The position numbers and the translations under genes are program-made. The notes below the pieces were generated by a model that was not told the origin of the DNA, did no database searches, and worked only from the letters and a program-made list of their open reading frames with translations. A DNA stretch of 64,000 bases, from positions 136,567,068 through 136,631,067 of the forward strand of contig CM061228.1 in assembly GCA_030844895.1 (NCBI GenBank). Reading direction: 5' to 3'. This stretch comes from Ambrosia x helenae. Taxonomy: Eukaryota; Streptophyta; Magnoliopsida; Asterales; Asteraceae. Below are positions 23,336-34,300 of the stretch, piece after piece (within the stretch, counting starts at the first letter, position 1; each line of letters begins with the position of its first letter).

Positions 23336-23886
23336 TTTTGTTATGTATAGTAATAGTAATTGCAACAATAATGATAATAGGGAAGGAGGGGCCCTTACCG
23401 TGAATTTCATGGGTATTTCACGGGTATTTTATTATCAGCACGACAACATGGCTGCCAGTAGTGCTGGTAGTGAATCCGTGGAGGGTTTACGTGAAGAAGT
23501 TCATGGTGTTGTCTACTCGAGTTTGTCTCTCGAAAATGGTTATTATCTTGAAGGTCTTGTTCTCTATTTTTTCATGGTATTAAAGCCAACACAAACAAGA
23601 GAATTAGGGTGTTAAAATAGAACCCCGCTTTTTTAGAGAAGAAGGGAGGTTGAAGATGATTATTTTTTTTACAATTAGGTCCTTGAATTATTGATTAAAA
23701 TATAATTTACTTTTTTCTATTGCAATTAGGTCCTTGAACTATTGTTACAGATATATTTATATTAATACTATTTTCTGATTTATTTAACTTTTAATTTATT
23801 TAATGAAGTTTAGTTAAATATTTTATTTTATAAGTTTTTTTTAAATAAAAAATAAGTTATTAACTATACTTTTAATTTAATGTATA
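23336..23886. other. Unassigned, no gene credited
   Basis: Continuation of the DNA into which the hAT MITE inserted. A plus-strand open frame (23316-23615) has a fairly protein-like middle (GSESVEGLREEVHGVVYSSL), but no family is recognised and no splice or promoter context is visible. Confidence 0.35.
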
Positions 23887-24693
23887 CTAGCAGGAGCCCG
23901 CGCGTTGCGGCGGTGCTATACAATGTTTAGATGTTGTGTTTAGTCAAATTTATGATTTTCGACCCGATTCGACCTGAAAATTCAAATTGATTTATATATA
24001 ACTTGAATTTCTTTTATAAAAAATACATATATATAATTTTGTTTATTTAGCTCGATTCGAATTTAAACATAAATCAAATTGTAATTTAAATAACCTGAAT
24101 AACCCGAAAACAGTCGCGCTAAACATCCATGTTCCACTTATTACTTTTACCTGTTATATTATAGAGATTCAAACCCACTTATAACTGGATCAAATTTATC
24201 CTCTATTATTGATTAAAAATGAACATTACGATGTTACCCTAAAGCATGATGGGTAAAGTGCATTATTGCTAGTTGTTTGTTAATTTCCACAGGTTAATTC
24301 CAAAAATTATATAACGAACATGTGAGTTTGTTTGAGGTTAATTTATTGTAGATAATACATACAAAATATAGGGATTTAAAATTGTGAATAGTGTAATATT
24401 ATACAAACTAATTTTTTTTTATTTCTTGTTTTTGCCTTTTTTTTTTGAACGGCCAACAAATTGGAATCACTCACGGAACACTGGAGTATCATCGTGCCAC
24501 CAATGTTGCCTTTTACTAACCTTCAACTATTAATCATTAATTATTAATTTCTTGTTTTTTGTCATTAATTAATAGAAATTAATAGTTGTATTAAATTTGT
24601 CTTGTCATTATATTGAAATTACAATTGTACCCTTATGCATAAATATGAAATGACAAGTTTACCCGTCCAGCACCCACTATATAGTAGTATAGA
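23887..24693 (-). mobile_element. Small non-autonomous Helitron, complete
   Basis: On the minus strand the element starts TCTATACTACTATATAG (5' end at 24693, preceded by A). It ends with a GC-rich hairpin (about 23895-23915), a short spacer and CTAG (23887-23890) followed by T. Both ends and the A/T insertion site fit Helitrons. At 807 bp it has no Rep/helicase coding capacity. The 3' hairpin is nearly the same as those at 107-124 and 5153-5172. Confidence 0.7.
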
Positions 24694-25061
24694 TTAAAAA
24701 TAAATAAACAGATCAGTGAAATAATGTCTCCAAAAAACAGTGAAGTAATGGGACAATGCAAGATTGATAGAAATAAGTGAAGTTGAAAAAAATAAGTGGA
24801 ATGCCCTTCCCCCTTACTTATTTAGTTTTCTTTTTCTATCTTTGTTTACTCGCATCTCCACAACTCACAAGACCGTTAAATAACTAACAATTGTAATATG
24901 ATTTTCCTAGTTTCCATTTTGTATTTTATTTGTCATAAGTTATTGTCAATTTCCTTGTGATGTATTGGTAGCTTCATGACCTTTTAATGTGGAGCTAAAA
25001 AATTTGTCTTAGTTATTCAATTTAAATCCATATTCTCCGTAACCTCAAAAAGATTAAGACC
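24694..25061. other. Intergenic, no gene seen
   Basis: AT-rich. The part at 24703-24830 (several GTGAAGTAA/TCAGTGAAATAA words) is similar to 59757-59870, so it is one end of a dispersed repeat. Confidence 0.4.
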
Positions 25062-27460
25062 AACTAAAGTAATCTATTCGGCTTTGAAGATTATTCACGT
25101 GCTTGAAGGTTTAATTCAACGTTTTTTGTGGGGTGGTTCGGATGAGGTTAGGAAGATGAGTTGGGTTTCATGGGACGTTGTTACAAAGCTTATTGTGGAT
25201 GGAGGTTTGGGAATAGCTAGGTTAGAGTTGAATAATAATGCCTTGCTTGTAAATTGGCTTTGAAGATTTATCAATGAACAAAACACGATGTGGAGAAGGG
25301 TGGTTGTATCCATTCACATATCTAGTCGTAAGTGGGGGGTCGCTCCAGTCAACAATGCATTTGCGAGCACTTGGAAGACTTGTGTATTGTTTTGGAATAA
25401 GTATAAGGTTGAAGGGATTGGTGTTAATAATTTGATCTGTGGAAGATTTGGGGATGGGGCGGAGATTCGATTTTGGTTAGATACGTGGTTAGGCACCGAA
25501 CCGCTCAAGGATAGGTTCCCAAATTTGTTTGCTTTGGAAAAACATAAAAGAGCCTTGGTGGCTGGCGAACTTTGGCAACATGCTGCAGGTTGTATTATTT
25601 GTTGGGGGTGGTGTCGACGGCCTAACAGAGCCGAGGAGGTTGGAAACAAACAAGTTTTGGAGGTTTTGTTACAAGGGGCTTCTTTGGAGGTTAGGAATGA
25701 TACTTGGGAATGGTGCGATCATACGAACAATGGTTTTTTGGTGGCCTCGGTTAAAAAATGGATGCAGGGTCCGATGATAACTGAGATCGGTTTGGTTTTA
25801 TATGGAGCAAGTGGGTTCCATTGAAGTGCAACATCTTCACGTGGCGAGCATTTCTAGATCGTTTGCCCACCAAGATGGCTTTGTCAAAAAGTAGCATTCA
25901 AGTGGATAACCGATTTTGTGTCTGGTGTGATTGTAAGGAAGAAACCATCGAGCATAAATTAACATGTTGTAGTATTTCTATGGGAGTTTGGCATGGGATT
26001 TCTAGGTGGTGCCGGATTCCAGATATATTTGTTGTAACACCCCAACCGATGGCAGAATCATCGAGGTGTCACGTAGTGACGATTGTTCAAAAGCACATGG
26101 ACTAAAATGTAAATATAATTATCAAACAATTCCATTATTCAAACCAAAATGCGAATTGTCTTAGAGTAATACAGAACATAATAAACAAAGTTCAATTTTT
26201 TTTTATTAAAGCACTAGGTCCAACACCTAAGCGTGAATAACAAAACTTGATCAAACTGCACTTGAAACATGTACAAAATATTTTGTCAACACATATAATG
26301 TATTGGTGAGCATATCTATTTAGTTCAAGTAGTAATTCGCAATTTATGTGCTATGATATTGTAATATGTAAAAGGGTCGAAATCAAGCCTCACATCATTC
26401 AACAAGCGTTCATACATCGTTCAATAAAAACCATAACAATGACCAAGGACTTAACTCGTTCACGTAAGTCAATCAAGGGATAACTCGTAGTACTACTCAT
26501 TGTTAGGTGCGGCCCAAAGGTTAATGACTTTGACAAATCGTTCATACAATTCACACAATACATATCAAAGAGCACATTGCTTTGTAAAAACATACGTAAG
26601 TTTAATAATAATGGTACATGAATCACCCCAAAAGAGTAAGTAGTAAAAAAGGGAAAGATATACTCACAGTGTGCGTAGGGATTTGATCCTACCGAACGAT
26701 GAGTGTTTAAATAATAAAGATCCCAACAATTTAACCTAAAAGAATAATAATTTATAAGAGAGTGAATCTTAAAATCTAAGGTATCGAGGATTGGGTACTT
26801 AGGGTTTATAAAATTTGGGGATTTTAGGGTTTTTGAATTTACCCTAATTTGTTTTAATTAAATAAATACGAATAAAAGTGGAAAAAAAATAATAATAACC
26901 AAATAAATATAAAAATTTTAAGTCAAGTTTATTCTGATATGTATAAAATATATATTCCAGAATTTTTTTAACTCAAAATATTGATATTCTAGTAATTTAT
27001 ATTGATTTATTATTATTAATAATAATAAATAATTAGGAAATAAATACAAATAAAATGAAAAAAACATTATTTTCATTTTTGAACAGTGGTAAATAATTTT
27101 ATAAATTATTTTCCATCTTATTTTTAATTAAAACAGAATTTAATTGAATTAAATCAATTAAATCTACATAAATTGTAAAAACGGCTAAAAATTATATTTT
27201 TACAGCAAATAAAATTTTTATAAGGTTTTATATGGTTAGGAATAACTTCACAAAAAGGTTGGTGTTAAAATGATTAAAAATGAATTTTTTATGAATTTAT
27301 TATGATTTAAACAAAATAAATACATTAAAAATAATAAATAATATTTTTCGAAAAAAATAAAATTACAAACAAAAACTTTAGACTTTTGTGAAGCTAGAAT
27401 AATTTTTATAAAATTTTTGGACCAGATTTGCTATTTTTAATAATTAATTGCATGTATTTA

Positions 27461-27462
<2 letters not shown>

Positions 27463-27519
<57 letters not shown>
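27463..27519. repeat. TA dinucleotide microsatellite
   Basis: Uninterrupted TA/AT repeat of about 57 bases inside the solo LTR. Its length is likely unstable. Confidence 0.9.
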
Positions 27520-27522
<3 letters not shown>

Positions 27523-27555
27523 GAAATAAGAAAAGAAAAGGCTGAAAAAAAAGGA

Positions 27556-27634
27556 GAGCACAAAACAGCCATTCTGAGATACGAACTCCAGACCAGTTCT
27601 GTGCATTATCACGCTCAGACCAACTGGTCTGGGT
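27556..27634 (-). other. Sense tRNA-like module in the solo LTR
   Basis: On the minus strand: A-box-like CAGTTGGTCTGAGCG and a degenerate B box GGAGTTCGTATCTC. Offset from the LTR start is about 955-1,033 bp, matching the sense modules of the other family LTRs. Weaker than the others in base-pairing. Confidence 0.45.
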
Positions 27635-28229
27635 ATCTGTTTGTTGCTTTTTATAGTTTCGATCTGTTTTATACTAAAACCTGCAGAACCAAAATCCCCA
27701 TTTAAAGCTTTAGAACCCTAATCCACAATCAACTCAATTGAACCTTAATTCGTTGCAGTTAACAAACGAATGTTTAGGGCTTTTAATCCTTGTAAAAAAA
27801 ACGAATCAAAATCATATAAAATAAAAGGTTATAGTGTACCGAATGATGGTGAACCATAAGCACCAAGTCGTGAACCAAAGTGCTTCAAATCAGCGTTTTT
27901 TATCGATTGAGAGGGAATGGTTGCAGAGGGTTATTGTTATTCGCTAGGGTATGAATGTGTGTGCGAGTTTAATTGAAATATTATGGCCTATAAATACAAG
28001 TTCAAGAAACGAGTTTTAGGAAGGTTATAAATGGCTTTTAATCGGTCAATTGACAGCTCAAACGCGTATCAATCAAGGAATTCGTAAGTATGGAAGGTAG
28101 ATATGATTCATATCTTGAAACCTTGTGATTGAATTTGAAAAATAGGCGCGTTAGAAACAGATTTGAAAGTTGGTGTGCAAAGAGGATCATTATAAGTTTA
28201 ATCTGTGTAAACTAACATCAACAAAACCA

Positions 28230-28300
28230 AGATGGTGGAGTGGTGTTGGTTATGTGTGTTAAGGCTTGACTTGCTGTGCACCTAGGTTCGAACCTGGTCA
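28230..28300 (+). other. Antisense tRNA-like module in the solo LTR
   Basis: A-box-like GATGGTGGAGTGG and B box AGGTTCGAACCTGG on the plus strand, antisense to the LTR, 289-359 bp from its start. The antisense module of element A is at 283-363 bp. The two differ in sequence. Confidence 0.55.
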
Positions 28301-28970
28301 ACAACAACTATTTTTTTTAAAGTTTTAAACGCGTCCTCAAGTTCCATAATCCTTGAATATCGAACCAATACAACGTATAAAAGGCGATTTTTTTAAAACG
28401 CTAGATATATAACAAACTGCATAAGTAGGTATATATAATTGCGCGATGTAAATAATTAAATGAAAAGGAATAATGAGCTTTTATTATTAATAAAAATATC
28501 CAAGATTACAAGTACTGGAAATATCAAACAAGCAAACATGAAGGACTGAAGTTGTACAAAGGTGGAAGTAAAAGGTGACGGATGTCACATTTGTGTTTCA
28601 TGTTAAGGATTTGGTGGATATGCACGGCTTATGTGGTGCGTCGGGGAACAAGAAGATGGCGCTTCATGGGGTTATGATCATTGCGTGTTGGCGTTTGTGG
28701 AGGGCAAATGAAGCGGTTTTTTTTCAAGCAAGGAGCCAAATGTGGGGAATATGATTGTGGACATCAAGACTTTGGGATTCTTATGGCACAAACATAGGTT
28801 CAAAGGAGATGTGGTTCATTGGGAAATGTGGTGTAATTTTGATTTGATGTAACTTTGATTCTTTGTTTTGGTTTTCAGCTTGCTATTTCCGCCTAGGTAA
28901 TAGCTTGTCTGTTTTTGGTGTTTTAATAAAAGTCAATCTTTAAAAAAAAAAAAAACTAAAGTAATCTATT

Positions 28971-29510
28971 TTGTACTAATAATAATGCATTTATATTATA
29001 AATAATATAAGATAAGGTGTTTCTAAAATGCATCGATCCATTGATCAATATATTCCATTTATGTTAGTTAGATTTTTAATTTTCCAATATTAGCAAAAGA
29101 GTTCTACAAGATTTGAACATCCCTTGAAAGCTAGTGACTTTAGGCTTTAAGGGAAGAAAAAAACATTAAACGAATTTAGTGGAATACAAGGAAAACTTAT
29201 TATTTATACTATTGTGTGAAGTTTTTATTTTACAAGCTTAGACTTTATAATTAATAGGACATGTTAATTAAAAAACAAGTCTTCATATAAAACATTGTCC
29301 TTGAGATTATCAAACTTTATGTATAAAAAGTTACTTATAATTCGATTCTTAATATGATTTATTTTTTAACGGCGAATTTCTTTAACAGTGTGGCAGAGAT
29401 CATCACACCCGCTTCTTGACAGACCCTAATGAACCACACATCCAGACTAAGTTGGACATTTTTTTTTTCTTCTGAAAAGACTTGGTTTCCAAAGGTTTTA
29501 TTAAGCTTCT
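28971..29510. other. Intergenic, no gene seen
   Basis: AT-rich DNA after the LINE's right target duplication. Nothing supported. Confidence 0.5.
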
Positions 29511-29621
29511 AAGATTCCTACTAAGTTGCAAATTGCTGACGTAATAGCTAAGGGTCTTGGGGTCAATCATCGTGAGGAATTATGTAAAAGGCTTAATATG
29601 TTTGACCCGTTTGGATATTAA
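29511..29621 (+). pseudogene. C-terminal tail of a copia polyprotein
   Basis: Thirty-six codons and a TAA encode KIPTKLQIADVIAKGLGVNH and REELCKRLNMFDPFGY. This is the end of the copia RNase H region (the ADIFTKxL-type motif followed by a short tail). The rest of pol is absent on the left, so only the 3' end of an element is left. It is followed at once by a 16-base G tract that suits its polypurine tract. Confidence 0.75.
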
Positions 29622-29626
29622 ATTGA

Positions 29627-29642
29627 GGGGGGGGGGGGGGGG
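29627..29642 (+). promoter_or_regulatory. Poly-G polypurine tract
   Basis: Sixteen consecutive G six bases after the copia stop codon; the following TTGAAATATATAC would be the start of its 3' LTR. Exact length is uncertain in any long homopolymer. Confidence 0.6.
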
Positions 29643-30924
29643 TTGAAATATATACTTCTTAGAGTCAATTTAATATCTTGTTTCATGGTGCTAATTTAAT
29701 ATGTTGCATAAGGATGTTTTCAGGTCGAGACCAAATGCTGATGAAATCAAGTTATGATTGAGGTCGAGACCAAGATCAGGATGTTGCCGAGTAGAGTAGA
29801 TGTTGCTATGGTCCAGCCATCCAGGTGGTCCAGGTCCAGGTGTATTATTTTGTGACTGTGGGCTCGGTTAAGTTGAGTATTTGGGATTTTTTGTATGATG
29901 AAACTCAAGCCCATGTTATATTGGCACATCTCGAGTTATAAGAGCCCAAGTTTCAAGTTGCTCTCTAAATTGATCATGATCGTTTATAAGATTTAATCAT
30001 GGCTATTGGTTTCAATCAGTTGGTGGCACTATCTATTGTTTTCTTTTGAGTCTTGATGCGTTTGGTTTTAGTATTTAAAAAGATGTCAAATTTTCGGTGC
30101 CAAAAACTTGACGTGTCACTCCCAAAACATTGGTTTGGGGGAAACGACTGATTTTTACTAAACCCTGTTTACAAAGTTTTAAATTTATAAAGTAAACGAT
30201 AATTACTTTAGAAACTAAAACCAACACATAGGCAGAGAACCTAACATGTATAGTATAGCTTGCTAGGGTAAATACCGAGTGTTAAAAGTGTTGTTGATAA
30301 CAAGGAGAGTTATTTTTCTGATAAGAGCATCAACCACGACGAACTTGGAATATTAATTTTAAAATGCCATCAAAATTGACCATTATATATGTAAAAAACC
30401 TTGTCAAAATCTCACAACTTTGACAACGAGTGTTAAAAGTGTTTTTTTCCCTTTTCAAATGACTAATCTCTGCGACTACATATTAAAATGTCACCAAACT
30501 TGACCATACATCTCAAATATGAATATATTGTCTCCTATCAGCTTAGTATCACGTTCAAGGTTGTTAATTGTTGTCTTGTATCATCAGCTCCTAAGGACAA
30601 ATTAGTCATTTACAAGGGAATGAGCAAAAAAAAAAAAAAATGCTCTCAATTTCCACTAGCAAAAAAGTAGTCGCCTCTTCAATTTTCAAAAATAGCAATC
30701 GATTTTATTTCCCATTCACCACTAAATTAGCTCAACACTTTAGTGTAGTGTCATTGTGCTATTTTGCTATTTGTTTTACTATATGCACTATGCTTTATAC
30801 ATGGGATGACACTAAAGATCTGTATTCATTTTTTGGCTACTTTAAAAGATATTTTTCTTGGATGTTGAACTCCACTTATAATATGTAGTTGACAATTTGA
30901 TATGGGTTTTGTAAAACAACTTAG
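29643..30924. other. Copia 3' LTR remnant, then intergenic
   Basis: About 29643-30050 is probably the 3' LTR of the copia tail, but its end was not found. The rest is AT-rich. The open frames at 30488-30888 have no recognisable domain. Confidence 0.4.
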
Positions 30925-31230
30925 GTTTATGATGTAACCCCGTTTCTGGATGACTATCCAGGAGGTGATGAGATCCTGATTATATCAACCGGTAAGACTT
31001 TAACTCAATAATTCACAATTTACAACTGATTTATTATTACTTTAGAATCTTAATTGCTATATTATAGAGAAAGACGCAACCGTAGATTTCGAAGATGTGG
31101 GACATAGACACATAGTCAAAGCGCAATTGACATGACGCAAGATTACTATGTTGGTGAGGTCGATAGCAACACTATGCCTCGAAAAAACACTTATAAACCG
31201 CCTTCAAGCATAACTTCTGTGTCAGCCTAA
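30925..31230 (+). pseudogene. Cytochrome b5 pseudogene (two exons)
   Basis: Exon-like 30925-30991 encodes VYDVTPFLDDYPGGDEILII, preceded by TTAG and followed by GTAAG. A 76-bp intron ends in ATTATAG; the next exon from 31068 encodes KDATVDFEDVGH, then, after a frame change near 31105, YYVGEVDSNTMPRKNTYKPP. These are the core motifs of plant cytochrome b5, a small ER-anchored electron carrier. In the family HPGG supplies one axial haem ligand; here it is YPGG, so that histidine is lost, while the second (EDVGH) remains. The N-terminal exon and a readable anchor are missing. Retained introns show a DNA duplication, not a processed copy. A copia element starts 31 bases downstream. Confidence 0.85.
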
Positions 31231-31261
31231 GCTTCCAAAATTTCATCCGCTATATCGTTTT

Positions 31262-31358
31262 TGATAGATTATTATGTTCAACACTTGATTATCATTCTAT
31301 TGATCACCGAAATATATAGAATATTACATGGGCCTATACTAAAAAATAGATAATTACA
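31262..31358 (-). repeat. Copia 3' LTR
   Basis: About 97 bp, beginning TGTAATTATC and ending TCTATCA on the minus strand. Very short for an LTR. Confidence 0.8.
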
Positions 31359-31371
31359 TACTCCGGCAGTC

Positions 31372-34300
31372 GAAGCAAGAGGCTGACGGATGCTAAGACT
31401 GGATCTAAAGTCTTCGAAAAGAACACGTGGTAGGCCTTTCGTGAAGATGTCAGCGATCTGAAATTGCGAAGAGACATGGTGAACACGAATTAAACCCTTT
31501 TGAACTTGCTCTCTAACAAAGTGAATATCGAGCTCTATGTGTTTGGTGCGCTGATGTTGGAAAGGATTTCCCGAAAGATAAACCTCACTAACATTATCAC
31601 ATAATATAATAGTTGCTTTGGACAATGACTTTTGAAGCTCAAGAAGTAAGTTGTGCAACCAACATATTTCAGCAACAACATTAGCAACGCCTTGATATTC
31701 GGCTTCAGCGCTGGAATGAGAAACAATGGATTGGCGCTTAGAAGACCAGGAGAGCAGAGTAGGGCCGAAGTAAACACAGTATCCGGAGGTGGACATGCGT
31801 GTGTCAGGGCACCCGACCCAGTCAGCATCGGGGTATGCAGTCAAGGAAGTGGCATGTGAAGGTTCAAGTTTGAGACCAAACTCTGTTGTACCTTGAAGGT
31901 AGCGAATAATGCGCTTTAGCGCCTGCCAGTGGGAAGTCATGGGGGGCATGCAAGTGCATGCATACCTGCTGAACTGCATAACTGATGCCAGGTCTGGTAA
32001 AAGTAAGGTACTGAAGAGCCCCGACCAGACTGCGGTAGAGAGTGGGGTCTTCAATAGGAGTACCATCAGTAGAAGATAGCTTGGGTAGAGTGTCAACAGG
32101 AGTATCCACGGGTTTGCATACATGCACGGTGAATGATGTCATGGGCATACGCCTGTTGAGAGAGAAACATCGTGTGTTTATGGTGAGTGACTGCGATACC
32201 CAAGAAGTAGCTTAGCGGTCCAAGGTCTTTCATGGCGAACTCACTAGCTAGACTGGCCATAAGAAGTTGACAGAGATGGTCAGAAGAAGTGACCAAGAGG
32301 ATGTCGTCAACATATAATAAGAGATAAGTAGTCTGTGATTGTTGTTATAGAATAAAGAGAGAGTTGTCGCACTTGCTTTGATACCACGCCGTAGGAGCCT
32401 GTTTCAACACGCATAGAGACTTTTTCAGGTTGCAAACATGATTGGGGAATTCTTTATTCCGAAAACCCATTGGGTGGTATATGTAGACGGTTTCGTTTAA
32501 TTTTCCATGTAAGAATACGTTTGTAATGTCAAGTTGATGTACTGGCCATGATTTTGTGAATGCAATAGTGAGAACCGTGCGAATGGTTGCTGGTTTTTAC
32601 CACAGGACTAAAAGTCTCTCCACAGTCTATGCCAACCTGTTGAAACCTGCCATCACAAACTAAACACACCTTATAGCGCTTAAGAGAACCGTAAGATTTA
32701 AATTTATTGTAAACAACCACATGCTTCTAATTACATTCATTTGTGGGTGTCTAGGTACCAAGTCCCAAGTCTCGTTCTTAAGAAGGGCATAATATTCATC
32801 AGTCATGGCTTTATGCCATACCGGTGTGGACAAGGCAAAGGATGGGTTTTTGGGTATAGGTTCGATGGTGGATGTGTGGAGATTGAATGGTTATTTCAGT
32901 TTGTGAATACCGTCCATAGCGCGAGTACGCATAGTACGTGTGGGTATAGTGGGCGGTGTTGCTGGTTCGTTGGGTGGTGGGTCATGGGTCGTAGGCGGAG
33001 GGGGTTGTGATTGGGTCGTGGGCTTTAAAGTTTGGCTTGGGAAATGGGCAGAGGTCGACGGATGGTCTGAGGCGGTTGTACATGGGCCTGGGAAATGGTC
33101 TGGTGAGGTGGGATGGGAGTTTGTGGGCTGTGGTGGTGAGGGAGTGGGCTGGTTGATGTTTGTTGTGTGGTGGACTGGGCCGAGGACTGTGATGTATCGG
33201 CTGGAGGTGAATAGTTTGTATCAGGGGGTGTTTATTGAGTACCGACATGGGTCCAAATTTGTGGGTGAAGTGGGGCAGATAGAAAATCATAGGAAGAAGG
33301 GACTTTGTTTATGTGGTGAAACGGGAAGATAGTTTCGTCAAAGATGACGTTGCGGGATATGGTTAGTTGGTTCGTGTGAAGGTTAAAACATTTATACCCC
33401 CGTTGTTGCAAGGGGAAACCAAGTAAGACACAAGGGTGTGACCGAGGTTCGAGTTTGTGGGTAGTGGTGGAGGGTATAAGTGGGTAACATAGGGAACCGA
33501 AAACACGTAAATGGTCATATGTGGGTGTGACACGGTAAAGTAGTTCTGTTGGGGTGTGATGTTGACGGGTTTTGGCTGGGGTGATGTTATGAAGGTAAGT
33601 GGCCATATCTAAGGCATGGTGCTAGAAGGTCGGGGGTAGACCTGCGTGAGCAAGGTGGGTGCGGATCGTGTTGTTGATAGAGTGGATTTTGCACTCCGCC
33701 TTACCGTTTTGGGATGAGATGTAGGGGAATGATAAACGAAATAGCATGTCGTGTTGGGCACAAAATTGTTTAAAGTTGTTGTTAATGTATTCGGTTCCGT
33801 TATCACATTGAAAGATTTTAATTTGACGCTCAAATTGGGTTTTGATTTGAGAGGCGAATGTGGAAAAAATGGCGTAAACCTGTGATTTGCTTGCTAATGG
33901 GTATCTCCACAAGAAATTTGTAAAGTCATCTAAGAACAATATATAATATATGTGACCGCCAGTGCTGAGCACGGGCGATGTGCAAAGATAACTATGTAAA
34001 ATATCAAATGGTGCAACAGTATAAGAAGTAGATGCAACAAAAGGCAATCGAATACTTTTTCACAAAACACAAGATTGACAAACGGTTTTATTTATTGAAT
34101 CATAAGAAACAGAACTAGTTTTTCAAAGATTGTAATAAACTAGGTCCTGGATGGCCTAGGCGTTGGTGCCAAAGACGTTGGGATAGAGCAGCAAAAACAG
34201 TTGGTGATGTCCTTTGTGAAGCAGGTGGAGGCAGGAGCGGGTACAGGTCACCGCTACTATTGCACCGGAGGATAGGGATCCGGTTCTTGAGGTCCTTCAC

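Larger units (their letters stand above)
26028..28594 (-). mobile_element. Solo LTR of the element A/B family
   Basis: 26033-28589 (2,557 bp) starts TGTGACATCCGTCACC on the minus strand, ends GGTGTTACA and is flanked by a perfect TTTGT duplication (26028-26032 and 28590-28594). It is clearly related to the LTRs of elements A and B but distinct. The internal region has been lost, as expected from recombination between LTRs. It contains two tRNA-like modules and a long TA repeat. Confidence 0.93.
25080..28852 (+). pseudogene. LINE ORF2 C-terminal part (end of RT and zf-RVT)
   Basis: From 25080 the frame reads IQRFLWGGSDEVRKMSWVSW and GGLGIARLELNNNALL, the conserved block after the reverse transcriptase core of plant L1 elements. 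A TGG-to-TGA change at about 25261 stops it in the NWL-RF motif. After 25288 it continues with DGAEIRFWLDTWLGTEPLKD. After a frame change comes the zf-RVT region CNIFTWRAFLDRLPTKMALS with CVWCDCKEETIEHKLTCC to 26032. The same frame resumes at 28595 after the solo LTR (FHVKDLVDMHGLCGASGNKK, ACWRLWRANEA). It is a dead copy lacking the N-terminal endonuclease and most of the RT. Confidence 0.85.
25062..28970 (+). mobile_element. 5'-truncated LINE (L1 type) split by a solo LTR
   Basis: The LINE body (25079-28953, minus the LTR) is flanked by an exact 17-bp target duplication AACTAAAGTAATCTATT at 25062-25078 and 28954-28970, and ends in an A tract just before the right copy. About 1.3 kb of LINE remains, covering the end of ORF2 and a short 3' region. 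The interruption at 26033-28589 is a solo LTR with its own duplication, so the order of events is readable. Confidence 0.9.

Noticed and set aside
32741..33332. Plus-strand open frames of 89 and 130 codons
   Set aside because: They are the complement of the proline/histidine-rich linker of the minus-strand copia polyprotein.
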